A DNA stretch of 5,879 nucleotides, taken from contig JASFTV010000235.1 in NCBI GenBank assembly GCA_050050615.1, forward strand, positions 1 to 5,879, written 5' to 3'. A model generated the notes under the pieces. That model had not been told where the DNA came from, did not search any database, and saw nothing but the letters and a program-made list of their open reading frames with translations. Both the position numbers and the translations under genes were made by a program. The first letter of the stretch is position 1; each line of letters opens with the position of its first letter. Of this stretch, positions 5,010 through 5,879 are shown in pieces. Origin of the DNA: JASFTV01 sp050050615 (GTDB lineage Bacteria > Desulfobacterota > DSM-4660 > Desulfatiglandales > HGW-15).

Positions 5010-5879
5010 AGCAGGAATACCCAAAAGCATTGTTAGCCTTGGAGGACGGCAGGATTTTCAAAGGCCGTTCTTTCACCGGCCATTATGAAGCCGTGGGGGA
5101 AGTGGTCTTCAACACGGGCATGTCCGGTTATCAGGAGATCCTCACGGATCCGTCTTACTGTGGCCAGATGGTTACCATGGCCTACCCACTGATCGGGAAC
5201 TACGGTATCAACGATCAAGATGTCGAATCAGAGCGAATACAGGTGAGAGCCCTTTTGGTGAAGGAGTATCAGGAATACCCCAGCAACTGGAGGGCTGAGA
5301 AGGCCTTGGCTGATTATCTAAAGGCGAATCAGGTCCCTGGCATCGAAGGGATTGATACCCGGGCCCTAACCAAACATATCAGAGAAGCCGGCGCGATGCG
5401 GGCTGCCCTTTCCACCATGGATCCGGACCCGGATTCCCTGGTGGAGAAGGCGAGGCAATCCCCTGAAATGCTCGGTCAAGACCTGGTTAAAGAAGTGACC
5501 TGCCCAGTCCCCTTTCTGTGGGAAAATGGCAGGCCATGTCCACTCGGTCAGGCGCTCGATCAATTTCAGTGGCCCGACGAACCGGATCGATGGCGGGTAG
5601 TCGCCATGGATTACGGGGTTAAGTATAATATACTCAGATCCCTGGAGAGAAGGGATTGTACCATTCTGCTCCTTCCCGCAAATACAGATTCTGAAACTGT
5701 AGACAGGCTTGAGCCCCACGGCCTTGTTTTAAGTAACGGGCCTGGAGATCCTGCAGCGGTCCCCTATGCAGTGCGTACCATTCGGGATCAAATCGGGAAG
5801 AGACCGATTTTCGGAATATGTCTAGGTCACCAGTTGATCGGTCTGGCTGTTGGCGGAAAGACCTTCAAACTCAAGTTCG
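5006..5879 (+). CDS. carA: Carbamoyl-phosphate synthetase small (glutaminase) subunit, 3' truncated by window edge
   Basis: CarA hydrolyses glutamine and passes ammonia to CarB, which makes carbamoyl phosphate for arginine and pyrimidine synthesis. The 291 visible residues of an expected 370-385 include the CarA-specific N-terminal domain (NTGMSGYQEILTDPSYCGQMVTMAYP, with IGNYGIN next; conserved IEGIDTRALTKHIREAGAM) and the start of the class I amidotransferase domain (AMDYGVKYNILR, LSNGPGDP, FGICLGHQ). The nucleophile is Cys272 (codon at 5819), equivalent to Cys269 of E. coli. The His-Glu part of the triad lies beyond the window. ATG 5006 is chosen because it gives a normal CarA N-terminus; the in-frame GTG 4970 would add 12 residues not expected in the family. 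The start has a weak ribosome site but overlaps the stop of a possible leader ORF. It follows the glutaminase/GXGXG gene by 51 bp, so co-transcription is likely. carB is expected downstream. Confidence 0.95.
   Translation, partial: MKQEYPKALLALEDGRIFKGRSFTGHYEAVGEVVFNTGMSGYQEILTDPSYCGQMVTMAYPLIGNYGINDQDVESERIQVRALLVKEYQEYPSNWRAEKALADYLKANQVPGIEGIDTRALTKHIREAGAMRAALSTMDPDPDSLVEKARQSPEMLGQDLVKEVTCPVPFLWENGRPCPLGQALDQFQWPDEPDRWRVVAMDYGVKYNILRSLERRDCTILLLPANTDSETVDRLEPHGLVLSNGPGDPAAVPYAVRTIRDQIGKRPIFGICLGHQLIGLAVGGKTFKLKF

Overview
The window is part of a nitrogen-assimilation locus. All genes are on the + strand and concern use of the amide nitrogen of glutamine. It probably comes from a Desulfobacterota-type (deltaproteobacterial) anaerobe. 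This is inferred from the archaeal-like, ferredoxin-containing split glutamate synthase and from short palindromic intergenic repeats of kinds I associate with that group. No gene fixes the taxon.

Layout: (1) 3-509, the C-terminal end of a glutamate-synthase-like FMN-barrel protein, cut by the left window edge. (2) 481-1995, a complete paralogue with an N-terminal two-cluster ferredoxin domain and a canonical GltB FMN/synthase domain, overlapping gene 1 by 29 bp. (3) 1996-2227, a gene-free spacer with two separate inverted-repeat elements. (4) 2228-4954, a long protein that fuses the class II glutaminase domain (GltB domain 1) to the GXGXG beta-helix domain (GltB domain 3). (5) 4955-5005, a short spacer with a possible 14-codon arginine-rich leader ORF and a perfect hairpin. 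(6) 5006 to the window end, carA, the small (glutaminase) subunit of carbamoyl-phosphate synthetase, cut by the right edge after its catalytic Cys.

Working model: genes 2 and 4 together rebuild a complete GltB alpha subunit from two polypeptides. Gene 4 frees ammonia from glutamine and supplies the structural beta-helix. Gene 2 uses the ammonia with 2-oxoglutarate, drawing electrons through its own ferredoxin domain. Gene 1 is a divergent relative of gene 2. It keeps the Fe-S cysteines but has lost the GGTGAxP motif and a phosphate-loop Gly, so it may be a non-catalytic partner or have another activity. CarA channels glutamine nitrogen into carbamoyl phosphate for arginine and pyrimidines.

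The points most worth a second look are the eroded FMN-barrel paralogue, the domain 1 + domain 3 fusion, a palindromic repeat inserted in frame between those two domains, and the Arg-rich leader with hairpin in front of carA. I saw no CRISPR array, tRNA, rRNA, transposase or complete mobile element.
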